A program made the translations under genes and the position numbers. The notes beneath the pieces were generated by a model. That model ran no database searches and had not been told where the DNA came from. It saw only the letters and a program-made list of their open reading frames with translations. A DNA stretch of 64,000 bases from an uncultured Acetatifactor sp. (lineage in GTDB: Bacteria > Bacillota > Clostridia > Lachnospirales > Lachnospiraceae): assembly GCA_910578215.1 (NCBI GenBank), contig CAJTPH010000001.1:1-64000 (forward strand). Direction: 5' to 3'. This document shows positions 44,835 through 52,889 of this stretch, piece after piece. Within the stretch, counting starts at the first letter, position 1; each line of letters starts with the position of its first letter.

Positions 44835-45635
44835 ATGGGATTTCTGACAGGAAAAACCGCAATTATCACAGGAGGAGGCCGCGCCGTGCTCAGCAACGGA
44901 AAATGCGGCTCCATCGGATACGGCATTGCAACCGCATACGCAAAAGAGGGCGCAAACCTGGTGATTACCGGGCGGAACGTTAGCAAACTGGAGGACGCCA
45001 AAAAGGAGCTGGAGGAGCTTTACAAGATTCAGGTGCTGGCGCTGCCTGCAGATATCAGCGCAGGCGCGGACAATGAAGCCATTGCCTTGGATGTGGCGAA
45101 AAAGACCATGGACACCTTCGGGCGAATCGATGTGCTTATAAACAACGCACAGGCTTCCGCATCCGGAGTGCCTCTCGCGGACCACACCCCTGAGCAGTTC
45201 GATCTTGCCCTGTACTCAGGACTTTATGCCACATTTTATTATATGAAGGCCTGCTATCCTCATTTAAAGGAAACCAAGGGCTCCGTTATCAACTTTGCTT
45301 CCGGCGCAGGGCTGTTTGGCAATTTCGGTCAGTGCGCTTATGCCGCAGCAAAGGAAGGCATCCGCGGTCTGTCCAGGGTTGCCGCCACCGAATGGGGCAA
45401 GGACGGAATCAATGTAAACGTGGTCTGCCCCCTTGCATGGACCGTACAGCTTGAGAATTTTGAAAAAGCATATCCCGACGCATTTAAGGCAAATGTAAAA
45501 ATGCCGCCTGCGGGACATTACGGCGATGTAGAGCTGGAAATCGGCAGAGTCTGCGTGCAGCTGGCTTCCCCCGACTTCAAATATATGAACGGCGAGACCC
45601 TCACTCTGGAAGGCGGCATGGGACTCAGGCCCTAA
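44835..45635 (+). CDS. SDR family oxidoreductase
   Basis: A 266-residue short-chain dehydrogenase/reductase. It has the Rossmann start LTGKTAIITGGG, VLINNAQASASG, a Ser in NFASGAGLFGN and the catalytic YAAAK at about 172-176, then GINVNVVCPLAWT and a C-terminal MNGETLTLEGGMGLRP, so the classical Ser-Tyr-Lys set is present. The nucleotide loop is unusual: between TGGG and YGIA lies an insert (RAVLSNGKCGSIG), reminiscent of the SIAxGIA loop in FabI-type enoyl reductases, although the catalytic Tyr spacing is of the classical type. The substrate is unknown. AAAGGAG precedes the ATG by 8 bases; it follows the hybrid kinase gene by 44 bases. Confidence 0.88.
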   Translation: MGFLTGKTAIITGGGRAVLSNGKCGSIGYGIATAYAKEGANLVITGRNVSKLEDAKKELEELYKIQVLALPADISAGADNEAIALDVAKKTMDTFGRIDVLINNAQASASGVPLADHTPEQFDLALYSGLYATFYYMKACYPHLKETKGSVINFASGAGLFGNFGQCAYAAAKEGIRGLSRVAATEWGKDGINVNVVCPLAWTVQLENFEKAYPDAFKANVKMPPAGHYGDVELEIGRVCVQLASPDFKYMNGETLTLEGGMGLRP

Positions 45636-45999
45636 GCCATAAAATGGTATGTTTCCCTTTTAATACGAACCGCGCTGAGCTGCGATTATATGCCTTGGGG
45701 CTGCAATGCCAAAAAAAAGCAAAAAAGATGAGCAAGATGACAGGGGCATAAAAAAAACAATCATTTACAGTATAAGGGCTGCTGCATAACAAAGATTTAA
45801 TACAACATATGGCATGTATATACGAATTAAACGCCATATTTGTACTTTTTCTGAGTTATGCGGCAGCCCCTTATTTTACAAAATATTTCGCAAAGCAGCC
45901 TTGAGCCTCATAAAACAAGGTGTTATTACAAAAATGAGCCGACAAACAGAAAAGAAGCAAGGGACACTTCCTGCCCCGGTGACCGCCAAGGCAAAATGC
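45636..45999. other. Gap between converging SDR and GNAT genes
   Basis: These 364 bases contain A-rich stretches (45706-45760), the nested inverted repeat listed at 45774-45871, and nothing that codes convincingly. Frames here have no ribosome-binding site or family match. Confidence 0.6.
45774..45871. repeat. Nested inverted repeat of about 100 bp
   Basis: Outer arms AAGGG-CTGCTGCATAAC (45774-45790) and GTTATGCGGCAG-CCCCTT (45855-45872) pair with one bulge and one mismatch; an inner pair ACATATGGC/GCCATATTTGT (about 45816 and 45832-45842) lies in the loop. It could be a two-way terminator between converging genes or a small non-coding mobile (MITE-like) element. No target-site duplication was confirmed. 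Confidence 0.65.
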
Positions 46000-46797
46000 C
46001 TATTGGGAAGCCGCCTCCTTCACCAGCCGGAAATAGCCGCGCCCGTTTATCTCCAACTCCTCCACAGCGGTAAAACCCAGCTTGTCGCAGAGTGTCAGCG
46101 ACGGCTCGTTTTCCGTCTCCACCAGCGCCTGCACCCTCTCAAAGCCAAGCTCCCGCCATCCATACTCCAAAATGGCACGGCACACCTCCTGGGCGTATCC
46201 GTGCCTCTGCCATGGCACTCCGATAATATAGCCTATCTCCGGGTCATCATAGCCTTGCCTGTAAGAAAAGCCTGCCCTGCCGATGATCTCTCCGCTCTCC
46301 TTCTCCAGCACGGTCCACACGCCAAACTCATAAAATGCATAGACCCTTTCAATGTATTCCCTTACATACTGCTTTTCCTGCTCGACGTCCGAATACAAGC
46401 CCTCCATATATTTCGTAATCTCCGGATTGCTGTATATTTTATAAAAAATATCCACATCTTCCGGTGTCGTCTCTCGTATGACACATCTGTCAGTCTCTAA
46501 AATGTTCCATGGAAGACCCTTCAGCCTGCGATATACCCGCTCCGCATACGCGGCATCCAAGGTCTCCGGTTCCTCCACCGCATAGGGGAATTCGCTGAAA
46601 TCCTGCCCTCTGTTACTCTCATGGAAATAGACCGCTACTGCCTCGCCCCTGTGTTTCAGCCCCCGTGCCGTCGGAAGGTCGTCCGTGACATACAGCTTCC
46701 GCTCCGCTCCGTCTATAACAACCGGTATATCTATCAAAGCCTCCGCCTTCAATCCTCCCGTGTCTGACACCTTATCCAAATCAGCCATGACCGCCAT
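46000..46797 (-). CDS. GNAT acetyltransferase with extra N-terminal domain
   Basis: A 265-residue protein. The C-terminal 160 residues are a RimJ/RimL-type GNAT domain: ILETDRCVIRETTPEDVDIFY, EIIGRAGFSYRQGYDDPEIGYIIG, the acetyl-CoA loop WQRHGYAQEVCRAILEYG, and VQALVETENEPSLTLCDKLGF. The first 100 residues (LIDIPVVIDGAERKLYVTDD, VAVYFHESNRGQDFSEFPYA) are not part of GNAT and were not matched to a named family; they resemble an N-terminal module seen in some Lachnospiraceae acetyltransferases. The acetyl acceptor is unknown. ATG 46797 (or 46788) fits best, right after the PII-like gene stop; a longer frame to 46908 overlaps that gene. Confidence 0.8.
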   Translation of the reverse strand: MAVMADLDKVSDTGGLKAEALIDIPVVIDGAERKLYVTDDLPTARGLKHRGEAVAVYFHESNRGQDFSEFPYAVEEPETLDAAYAERVYRRLKGLPWNILETDRCVIRETTPEDVDIFYKIYSNPEITKYMEGLYSDVEQEKQYVREYIERVYAFYEFGVWTVLEKESGEIIGRAGFSYRQGYDDPEIGYIIGVPWQRHGYAQEVCRAILEYGWRELGFERVQALVETENEPSLTLCDKLGFTAVEELEINGRGYFRLVKEAASQ

Positions 46798-46820
46798 CTT
46801 TCTTCTTTGCGCCGCCTTCC

Positions 46821-47492
46821 TTAATCCTCGTCCAGCTTCCGGATTCCGGCAACCTCCGAAACCGGAAGGGAGAAGCAAATTGCGCATGCCCTTGTCTCCG
46901 GTCCGCATTCCTGATTGATATTTTTCATGATTGCCGCTTTCTTTTTTGCAGAAGCAAGTATATATATCATATCCTTTTCTTCCGCAAGGGATACGCCGAA
47001 AAATTTTTCCGATTTTGCCCTTCCCGTTCCTTTGGCATGAAACACCGTTCCGCCGGTGGCGCCCGCATCCCGAGCCGCATCCATTACCATGTCCGAGTAG
47101 CCCTCGTTCAATATAACGATAATAAGTTCGTTTTCAAAGCTCATATCCGGTGTCTCACCTCCCAATGTCTGACCGTCCGTTAAATACGCAAGGCTTCTTC
47201 CCCCTCCGATGCTTTTCATGGGAATGACCATCATGACCCCGTTGCCGGGAATATCTATAAAAAGCTTTCTCTTTGCGGTTCTTATCAGCTGCCTGACCGA
47301 CGAATCGCTTGCCACCGTGCCGATAATTGCCTTCTCGGTTTCCACCAGATCATACAGCAGCAGGTGCTCCGAGGTTGCGGTACCCTTCCCAAGGTTCGTC
47401 AGGGCCAGGGAAAGCTGCAGGCTCTGGTGAATATCCAGCATCGCCCTTGCCCTGTTGCGGTCAACAATACTGAGGACATAATACAGCTCCAT
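46821..47492 (-). CDS. Tandem PII-like regulatory protein
   Basis: A 223-residue protein made of two PII-like (ferredoxin-fold) halves. The first (MELYYVLSIVDRNRARAM to about residue 105) has GVMMVIPMKSIGGG; the second begins NELIIVILNEGYSDMVMDAA and has GATGGTVFHAKGTG, a glycine-rich turn like that of GlnB. PII proteins bind ATP, ADP and 2-oxoglutarate or other small ligands and often control a neighbouring membrane transporter. The adjacent DUF1538 membrane protein is the probable partner, in analogy to GlnK-AmtB. ATG 47492 with TAGGAG 7 bases before it is preferred over the opening at 47570. The GNAT gene follows 23 bases on. Confidence 0.8.
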   Translation of the reverse strand: MELYYVLSIVDRNRARAMLDIHQSLQLSLALTNLGKGTATSEHLLLYDLVETEKAIIGTVASDSSVRQLIRTAKRKLFIDIPGNGVMMVIPMKSIGGGRSLAYLTDGQTLGGETPDMSFENELIIVILNEGYSDMVMDAARDAGATGGTVFHAKGTGRAKSEKFFGVSLAEEKDMIYILASAKKKAAIMKNINQECGPETRACAICFSLPVSEVAGIRKLDED

Positions 47493-47501
47493 AAAAAGTC
47501 T

Positions 47502-47682
47502 CCTATTCCAGTTCCGCCTCTGCGTTTCGGCTCCCCCTTTGATGGAAGCATTTTTCATCTGGACAGGCATCAGCTGAAAAATCCTTCCGGGACGCCTGCG
47601 CTCCGAGGCTGTCTTTTATTCCTGTTCCGCCTCTGCGCTCCGAGGCCGTTTTTTATTCCTGTTCCGCCTTTGAGCTTCGGCT
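47502..47682. repeat. Three imperfect direct repeats between DUF1538 and PII genes
   Basis: Copies at about 47502-47532, 47613-47646 and 47651-47682 share the core ATTCCTGTTCCGCCT followed by a variable GCxCCGAGG/TTCGGCT part. The last two are directly adjacent. The role is unknown; slippage of a short intergenic unit is likely. Confidence 0.7.
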
Positions 47683-47689
47683 ACGCTTG

Positions 47690-49213
47690 TCACGCCGTCC
47701 ACAGCTCGATAACCTCGTCATCGGCATACCGGCTGACAAAATCCACAGCCACATTTCTGTGGGATTTCAGCTTCGAGATCACTCCCATGATCTGCACCGT
47801 GATAAGCGGCATCATTGCGACCATGGCTATCAGGCCGAAGGCATCCGTCATCACATTGCCGCCGATAGCGGAGCAGGCTCCCATGGCGAAGGGAAGCATA
47901 AAGGTGGCCGTCAAAGGACCGGAGGCAACTCCGCCTGCGTCAAAGGCAATGGCCGTAAAGGTGGGCGACACGAAAAACGCCAGCAGAAGGGCAATCAGGT
48001 AGCCGGGAAGCACGAACCACAGAATAGAAATCCCTGTCAGCACCCGGATCATGGCAAGCCCCATGGCGCCCGAAATTGCGATGGACAGCGTAAGCCCCAT
48101 CACCTTCTCGGAAATGGCGCCCGCGCTGAGCTCCGTGACCTGCTTATTCAGCACATGGACCGCCGGCTCCGCATTGATGATAAACCAGCCCATAAGCATG
48201 GACAGAGGCACCAGAATCCATTTCATCCCGTTGTCGATGATGGCTCCCCCAAGCACATAGCCAAGGGGCGAAAAGCCTACGTTCACCCCTGTCAAAAACA
48301 GCACCAGCCCAATGTATGTATAGACGACCCCTATCAGAATTTTCAGAAAAGGTCGTTTTTTCAGCTTCAGTGCAAAAAGCTGAAACAGGAGAAAAAATGC
48401 AAAAATCGGCAGCAGGGCAATGGCGACCTCTCCGATATAATCCGGAAACGCCCGAAGATAACCCCAGCCCAGGTCCACGGTACTTTCATATTCGTTTACG
48501 ATAATCGCCGATGACGCCGCCGTTTCGCTGGGATAGATAAATCCCAGAATGAGCACCGCCAATATGGGACCGATAGAACAGAGAGCAACCAGACCGAAGC
48601 TGTCCGATTTTGCCTTTTCATCGCTTCGGATAGACGCGACACCCACGCCCATAGCCATAATAAACGGCACAGTCATGGGACCGGTGGTAACGCCGCCCGA
48701 ATCAAAAGCCACCGAGAGAAAATTCTGGTCCGAAACCGCAGCAAGAATCACAACCACCGCATAAAAGACGATAAGCAGCCATTTGAGCTGTATTCCCAGC
48801 AAAATACGCAGCATACTGACCATCAGGAAAAATCCCACGCCTACGGAAACCGTTATAATCAAGGCCGCGGTATCAATGTCGGGAGTATTTGTGGCGAGTA
48901 CCTGCAGATCCGGCTCCGCCACGGTGATTGCCACGCCCAGAATAAAGCTGAGCAGGAGAATCAGCCCCAGCTTCCGGGATTTGGTCATTTTTGCGCCGAT
49001 GTGGTTCCCGATCTGCGTCATCGACAGCTCGGAGCCCAGGGTAAACAGGGCCATTCCCGCAATTATCATGACGGACCCTATCAGAAAAGAGAGCATTAAT
49101 CCGCTTTCAATCGGAATAAAAAAAATACAGAGAGCCGCCACAATCAGCGTAATCGGCAGCACTGACAAGACGGACTCCCTCATCTTTTCATTTAAAACAT
49201 TATGATATACCAT
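47690..49213 (-). CDS. DUF1538 family membrane protein, probable transporter
   Basis: A 507-residue polytopic membrane protein with about twelve helices in two related halves. Each half has a re-entrant-like glycine motif: SVAFDSGGVTTGPMTVPF in the first and AIAFDAGGVASGPLTATFM in the second, the mark of DUF1538. Internal duplication with opposed halves is typical of transporters, but no substrate is known. It lies 197 bases before a tandem PII-like gene on the same strand, which points to ligand-controlled transport. The ATG at 49213 has AGGG directly upstream; ATG 49183 (MRESVLSVL) is possible. Confidence 0.8.
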   Translation of the reverse strand: MVYHNVLNEKMRESVLSVLPITLIVAALCIFFIPIESGLMLSFLIGSVMIIAGMALFTLGSELSMTQIGNHIGAKMTKSRKLGLILLLSFILGVAITVAEPDLQVLATNTPDIDTAALIITVSVGVGFFLMVSMLRILLGIQLKWLLIVFYAVVVILAAVSDQNFLSVAFDSGGVTTGPMTVPFIMAMGVGVASIRSDEKAKSDSFGLVALCSIGPILAVLILGFIYPSETAASSAIIVNEYESTVDLGWGYLRAFPDYIGEVAIALLPIFAFFLLFQLFALKLKKRPFLKILIGVVYTYIGLVLFLTGVNVGFSPLGYVLGGAIIDNGMKWILVPLSMLMGWFIINAEPAVHVLNKQVTELSAGAISEKVMGLTLSIAISGAMGLAMIRVLTGISILWFVLPGYLIALLLAFFVSPTFTAIAFDAGGVASGPLTATFMLPFAMGACSAIGGNVMTDAFGLIAMVAMMPLITVQIMGVISKLKSHRNVAVDFVSRYADDEVIELWTA

Positions 49214-49335
49214 CCCTGTTCACTTTTCCCTTTACGTCAGCTATATTTTGAGTTACAATAAACCGTATAATACCATGCATATGGATACAGGCAGCAGCTC
49301 CATCCGTATCCGTCCGCAGAAATTTAAGCAGGTAT

Positions 49336-49369
49336 AATTATACAATATTTTAAATTATACAATATTTTA
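49336..49369 (+). repeat. 17 bp exact tandem duplication before the cyclophilin gene
   Basis: AATTATACAATATTTTA occurs twice in direct succession, ending 20 bases before the ATG and just before AAGAAAGGA. As TATAAT-like and TATACAAT boxes are included, it may duplicate a -10 region or the 5' leader. Confidence 0.8.
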
Positions 49370-49389
49370 ATAAGAAAGGAAAGCTTATA

Positions 49390-49935
49390 ATGGATAAAAA
49401 TTCTGTAAATAATTCCAATCAAAATCCCGTCGTTACCATTACCATGGGGAACGGATCTGTGATCCGCGCGGAGCTTTATCCCGAAATCGCACCGAATACG
49501 GTAAACAACTTTATCAGTCTTATAAACAAGGGCTTCTATGACGGATTGATTTTTCACCGCGTCATCCGGGGCTTTATGATACAGGGCGGCTGCCCGGACG
49601 GCAGCGGCATGGGAGGTCCCGGCTATGAGATCAAGGGGGAATTTGACAGAAACGGTGTTAAAAATCCTCTGAAGCACACCGAGGGCGTACTCTCCATGGC
49701 AAGGGCGCAGGACCCTGATTCCGCCGGAAGCCAGTTTTTCATCATGCATAAAAATGCCCCTCATCTGGACGGCAGCTACGCCGCCTTCGGCAAGGTGATC
49801 GAAGGCATGGACGTTGTTGACATGATTGCCGAGACACCCACGGACTATTCCGACCGTCCTCTGGATGCTCAGAGGATGGAGACCGTCACCGTGGAAACCT
49901 TTGGGACGGAGTATCCTGAACCGGAGCGCTGCTGA
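49390..49935 (+). CDS. Peptidyl-prolyl cis-trans isomerase, cyclophilin type
   Basis: A 181-residue cyclophilin. Signature parts are [39 protein letters not shown] with the catalytic Arg, [40 protein letters not shown]. There is no signal peptide, so it acts in the cytoplasm on Xaa-Pro bonds. AAAGGAAAG precedes the ATG. It is followed by a response-regulator gene 145 bases on, which has no clear ribosome-binding site, but they need not be linked. Confidence 0.94.
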   Translation: MDKNSVNNSNQNPVVTITMGNGSVIRAELYPEIAPNTVNNFISLINKGFYDGLIFHRVIRGFMIQGGCPDGSGMGGPGYEIKGEFDRNGVKNPLKHTEGVLSMARAQDPDSAGSQFFIMHKNAPHLDGSYAAFGKVIEGMDVVDMIAETPTDYSDRPLDAQRMETVTVETFGTEYPEPERC

Positions 49936-50080
49936 CCTGCCGCACCGCATGTGCCGCCCCTGTGGCGCAAAGGCGGCACATGAAAAAAGTGCAAAGAATA
50001 TACAGGAAAGCCATGTGAAAAGTAAGGCGTCAGAAACCAAAACAGAGCTGGATATAGAAATAGATTGCCAAGTATAGAAC

Positions 50081-50830
50081 ATGAAAAAAATTCTTATTAT
50101 CGAAGACAACGCGGATATTAACAATCTGATAGCGGAGTCGTTAAAAAAAGCGGGCTATGAATACATGCAGGCCTTTTCAGGAACGGAAGGGCTTTTTTGC
50201 GTGTCTTCCGAAAAATTCGACCTTGCCGTCATGGATCTGATGCTGCCCGGAATGAACGGGGAGGAGCTTCTTCCGAAGCTGCGCGAAAAGCAGGACATTC
50301 CCGTCATCGTGCTGTCCGCCAAAGACAGCCTGGACAGCAAGCTCTCCCTCTTAAATTCCGGCGCGGAGGACTATATGACCAAGCCCTTTGAAATTGCCGA
50401 GCTGATCGCCAGGGTAGGCGTGCATTTGAGAAAGCATATGCCTTCCGGAGCCGGCGACTTATGCGGAACGGACAGCTTGCACAGAACGGACAGCCCTTGT
50501 GCCTCCGAAGATGTGCAGGAGGCCGCTTACACTGCAAAGCTGGTCCTGAAAAACCTTGTCCTGGACCCCGGGAGCTTTTCGGCAGAAATAGGCGAAAAAC
50601 AAATCGGCCTTACCAGGCAGGAATTCAAGATTATGGAGCTCCTGCTCTCAAATCCCAAAAGGGTCTTCTCCAAGCAGGACATATATAATTATGCCTGGGA
50701 TAACTATTATGCCGGCGAGGATAAAACCATAAACATGCACATAAGCAATATACGCCGGAAGCTGAAGGCTGCCTCAGAGGAGGAATACATTGAAACAGTC
50801 TGGGGAATCGGCTTTAAGGCCAAATCTTGA
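50081..50830 (+). CDS. OmpR-family response regulator
   Basis: A 249-residue two-component regulator. The receiver has ILIIEDNADINNLIAESLKKA, phospho-Asp in DLAVMDLMLPGMNGEELL (about residue 52), VIVLSAKDS and YMTKPFEIAELIARV; the DNA-binding winged helix (about 150-249) has GLTRQEFKIMELLLSNPKRVF and INMHISNIRRKLKA, ending TVWGIGFKAKS. The linker of about 40 residues (PSGAGDLCGTDSLHRTDSP) is longer than usual. It lies upstream of an ABC ATPase, permease and histidine kinase and is the probable activator of those genes through the repeats at 50838-50877. No clear Shine-Dalgarno site precedes the ATG. Confidence 0.92.
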   Translation: MKKILIIEDNADINNLIAESLKKAGYEYMQAFSGTEGLFCVSSEKFDLAVMDLMLPGMNGEELLPKLREKQDIPVIVLSAKDSLDSKLSLLNSGAEDYMTKPFEIAELIARVGVHLRKHMPSGAGDLCGTDSLHRTDSPCASEDVQEAAYTAKLVLKNLVLDPGSFSAEIGEKQIGLTRQEFKIMELLLSNPKRVFSKQDIYNYAWDNYYAGEDKTINMHISNIRRKLKAASEEEYIETVWGIGFKAKS

Positions 50831-50837
50831 CACTTTC

Positions 50838-50877
50838 TTTAACCTTTCTTTAAGCTAATTTTAACCTGATTTTAACC
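50838..50877 (+). promoter_or_regulatory. Four 11 bp-spaced TTTAASC repeats, response regulator site
   Basis: TTTAACC at 50838, TTTAAGC at 50849, TTTAACC at 50860 and TTTAACC at 50871 are each exactly 11 bases apart, one helical turn, as in sites of PhoB/OmpR-type regulators. They begin 8 bases after the regulator's stop and lie about 170 bases before the ABC ATPase gene, upstream of its likely promoter region. Binding by the regulator at 50081 is inference. Confidence 0.75.
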
Positions 50878-51041
50878 TTTATTTGCGTTATCTTGAAATT
50901 TATGAGTTATCATATTCTCATAAAAGACAGTTCCGTCTATGCGGACGCAGGGCGGAACCGTTAAAACAGGAAGGCTCCCCGGTTCTGTTGGTCCGGCTCC
51001 GGCCAGCCTTTAAAACTAAAATAAGAAAGGTTGTGAACTTT

Positions 51042-51962
51042 ATGGAGTACTTGCTTTCAACAGACAATCTCACCAAACAGTACAATCAGCAAAAAGCCGT
51101 AAACAATGTAAGCATTCATGTAAAGCAGCGCGCCATTTACGGGCTGATCGGAAGAAACGGCGCAGGTAAAACCACCCTTATGCGAATGGTTTCGGGACTT
51201 TCCACCCCCACTGCGGGCAGCTATTCCATCTTCGGAAAAAACGCCTGCGGGACCAAAGCCGCCACAAACCGGATAGGCGCCCTGATAGAAACTCCCGGCA
51301 TCTATGCCGACATGTCCGCTTATGCCAACCTCCATGCGAAATGCCTGGCACTCGGCGTGCGCGGCACAAATACGGAGCAGAAGCTGCTGCAGACCGTCGG
51401 ACTTGCAGACACAGGAAATAAGCCCGTGGGAAAATTTTCGCTGGGAATGAAGCAGCGGCTGGGAATTGCCCTCGCCCTGGTGGGAGACCCGGACCTGATA
51501 ATTCTGGACGAACCTATTAACGGCCTGGACCCTCAGGGCATTGTAGAGGTCAGAAACACCATTGAATGCCTGAACAGGGAAAAAGGAATCACTTTTATCA
51601 TCTCCAGCCACATTTTGGGGGAGCTGGCGAAATTTGCCACAAATTACGGAATTATTCACGGCGGGCAGCTTTTGGAGGAGCTTTCCATGGAGGAGCTTTT
51701 GGAGAAATGCTCCCACCGTATCATCCTGGAAACCCCCCATACCCCCGAAGCCTGTACACAGCTTGAAAAACTGGGCATCACCCGCTATAAGGTTACCGAC
51801 CAGGCCACAATAGAAATTTTTGAGCATCTCGACGAAATCCCCAGGCTCACAAAAACTCTTGTCAACGCGGGAATATCCATAAACGGCATACAGCTCAAGC
51901 AGCAGGAACTGGAAGATTATTTCCTTGGCCTCACAGGAGGCATAGCCTCGCAAAAGGCATAA
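51042..51962 (+). CDS. ABC transporter ATP-binding protein
   Basis: A 306-residue ABC ATPase of the bacitracin/lantibiotic-immunity type. It has Walker A GRNGAGKTT, the Q-loop region GALIETPGIYADMSAYANL, signature FSLGMKQRLGIALAL, Walker B LIILDEPINGLDP and the H-loop ISSHIL; a C-terminal 80-residue extension follows. ATG 51042 is taken because the sequence begins with the family start (EYLLSTDNLTKQYNQQKAV) and AAAGG lies 12 bases upstream; a longer frame from 50883 overlaps the regulatory region. It pairs with the single permease that follows after 18 bases. Confidence 0.92.
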   Translation: MEYLLSTDNLTKQYNQQKAVNNVSIHVKQRAIYGLIGRNGAGKTTLMRMVSGLSTPTAGSYSIFGKNACGTKAATNRIGALIETPGIYADMSAYANLHAKCLALGVRGTNTEQKLLQTVGLADTGNKPVGKFSLGMKQRLGIALALVGDPDLIILDEPINGLDPQGIVEVRNTIECLNREKGITFIISSHILGELAKFATNYGIIHGGQLLEELSMEELLEKCSHRIILETPHTPEACTQLEKLGITRYKVTDQATIEIFEHLDEIPRLTKTLVNAGISINGIQLKQQELEDYFLGLTGGIASQKA

Positions 51963-51980
51963 CAATCGGAGGTGAACAAA

Positions 51981-52817
51981 ATGTTTAATATAATAAAAAT
52001 GAATCTTTACAGACTTTTCCGCCAGAAGGCTTTCTATATCATACCGATTTCCACTGCAATCATGTGCTGCCTGATGGTATATCTCATATGGCTGACTCCC
52101 AGAATGGAAAACCTTGCCACCGATTCAGGTTTTCAGATAACCGTGGGGCCAGACGGCTCCAACGGAATCGAGTCGCTTCTCATAACCGAGGAATTCAAGC
52201 TGACGGAATTTATAGATGAGATATTTGGCAGCGGCATGTTAATGATCTTTATCTCCATTGCCGCCGCAATAATCACAAATGCGGAGCAGAAAAACGGATT
52301 TATCAAAAACGTTGCCGGGCAGATCTCCTCGCGGGGTATGCTGACCGTGGCGAAGCTTCCCGGAATGCTGCTCGAATGCATCCTGGTTCTGGCCGCTGCC
52401 GTTTTCAGCTGCGCTCTGGCAGGAAGGCTTCTGTTTTCCAGCTTTACCCTGGGCAGCCTCTCTGCCCTTGCCGGCGCGCTTGCCGTCCAGCTGATGTTGG
52501 CGTTTGGCTTCTGCTCCCTTATTCTGATGATCTGTACCCTCGCCGGAAACGCCGCGTCAGGTATTATCACAGGCATCGCTTTAAGCGCAGGCATTATGCC
52601 TCTTGTGTATACGCTGATCAACAAGGTGCTGTGGACCTACCTGCATGTGCCCGAGAGCTTTGACATTACGCGCTGTTTTCTAAGCACGCATCTCATGTCC
52701 ATCAGCACGGTCTCGGACACGAAGACCCTGACCCTGGGGTTCGTTGTCGGCGCAGTGTATCTCGTGGCCTGCTCCGCCGGGGCATTTGTAATTATCACTA
52801 GAAAGGATATCGTGTAA
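51981..52817 (+). CDS. ABC transporter permease, lantibiotic-immunity-like
   Basis: A 278-residue permease with six hydrophobic segments: one near the start (FYIIPISTAIMCCLMVYLIW), then GMLMIFISIAAAIIT, the pair around LLECILVLAAAVFSCALAG, LMLAFGFCSLILMICTLAG, SGIITGIALSAGIMPLVYT and the last near VGAVYLVACSAGAFVIIT. The pattern is that of the small permeases partnering bacitracin or bacteriocin export/immunity ATPases. GGAGG lies 8 bases before ATG 51981; the GTG at 51972 overlaps it. The substrate is not known; a peptide antibiotic or cell-envelope stressor is likely from the neighbouring two-component genes. Confidence 0.87.
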   Translation: MFNIIKMNLYRLFRQKAFYIIPISTAIMCCLMVYLIWLTPRMENLATDSGFQITVGPDGSNGIESLLITEEFKLTEFIDEIFGSGMLMIFISIAAAIITNAEQKNGFIKNVAGQISSRGMLTVAKLPGMLLECILVLAAAVFSCALAGRLLFSSFTLGSLSALAGALAVQLMLAFGFCSLILMICTLAGNAASGIITGIALSAGIMPLVYTLINKVLWTYLHVPESFDITRCFLSTHLMSISTVSDTKTLTLGFVVGAVYLVACSAGAFVIITRKDIV

Positions 52818-52889
52818 GGCTTTGGGCTTTTACACTTCACAATCCTGATTGATGCGCCCGCTAAAGGGGCAGATAGGAGTAGACAAATT

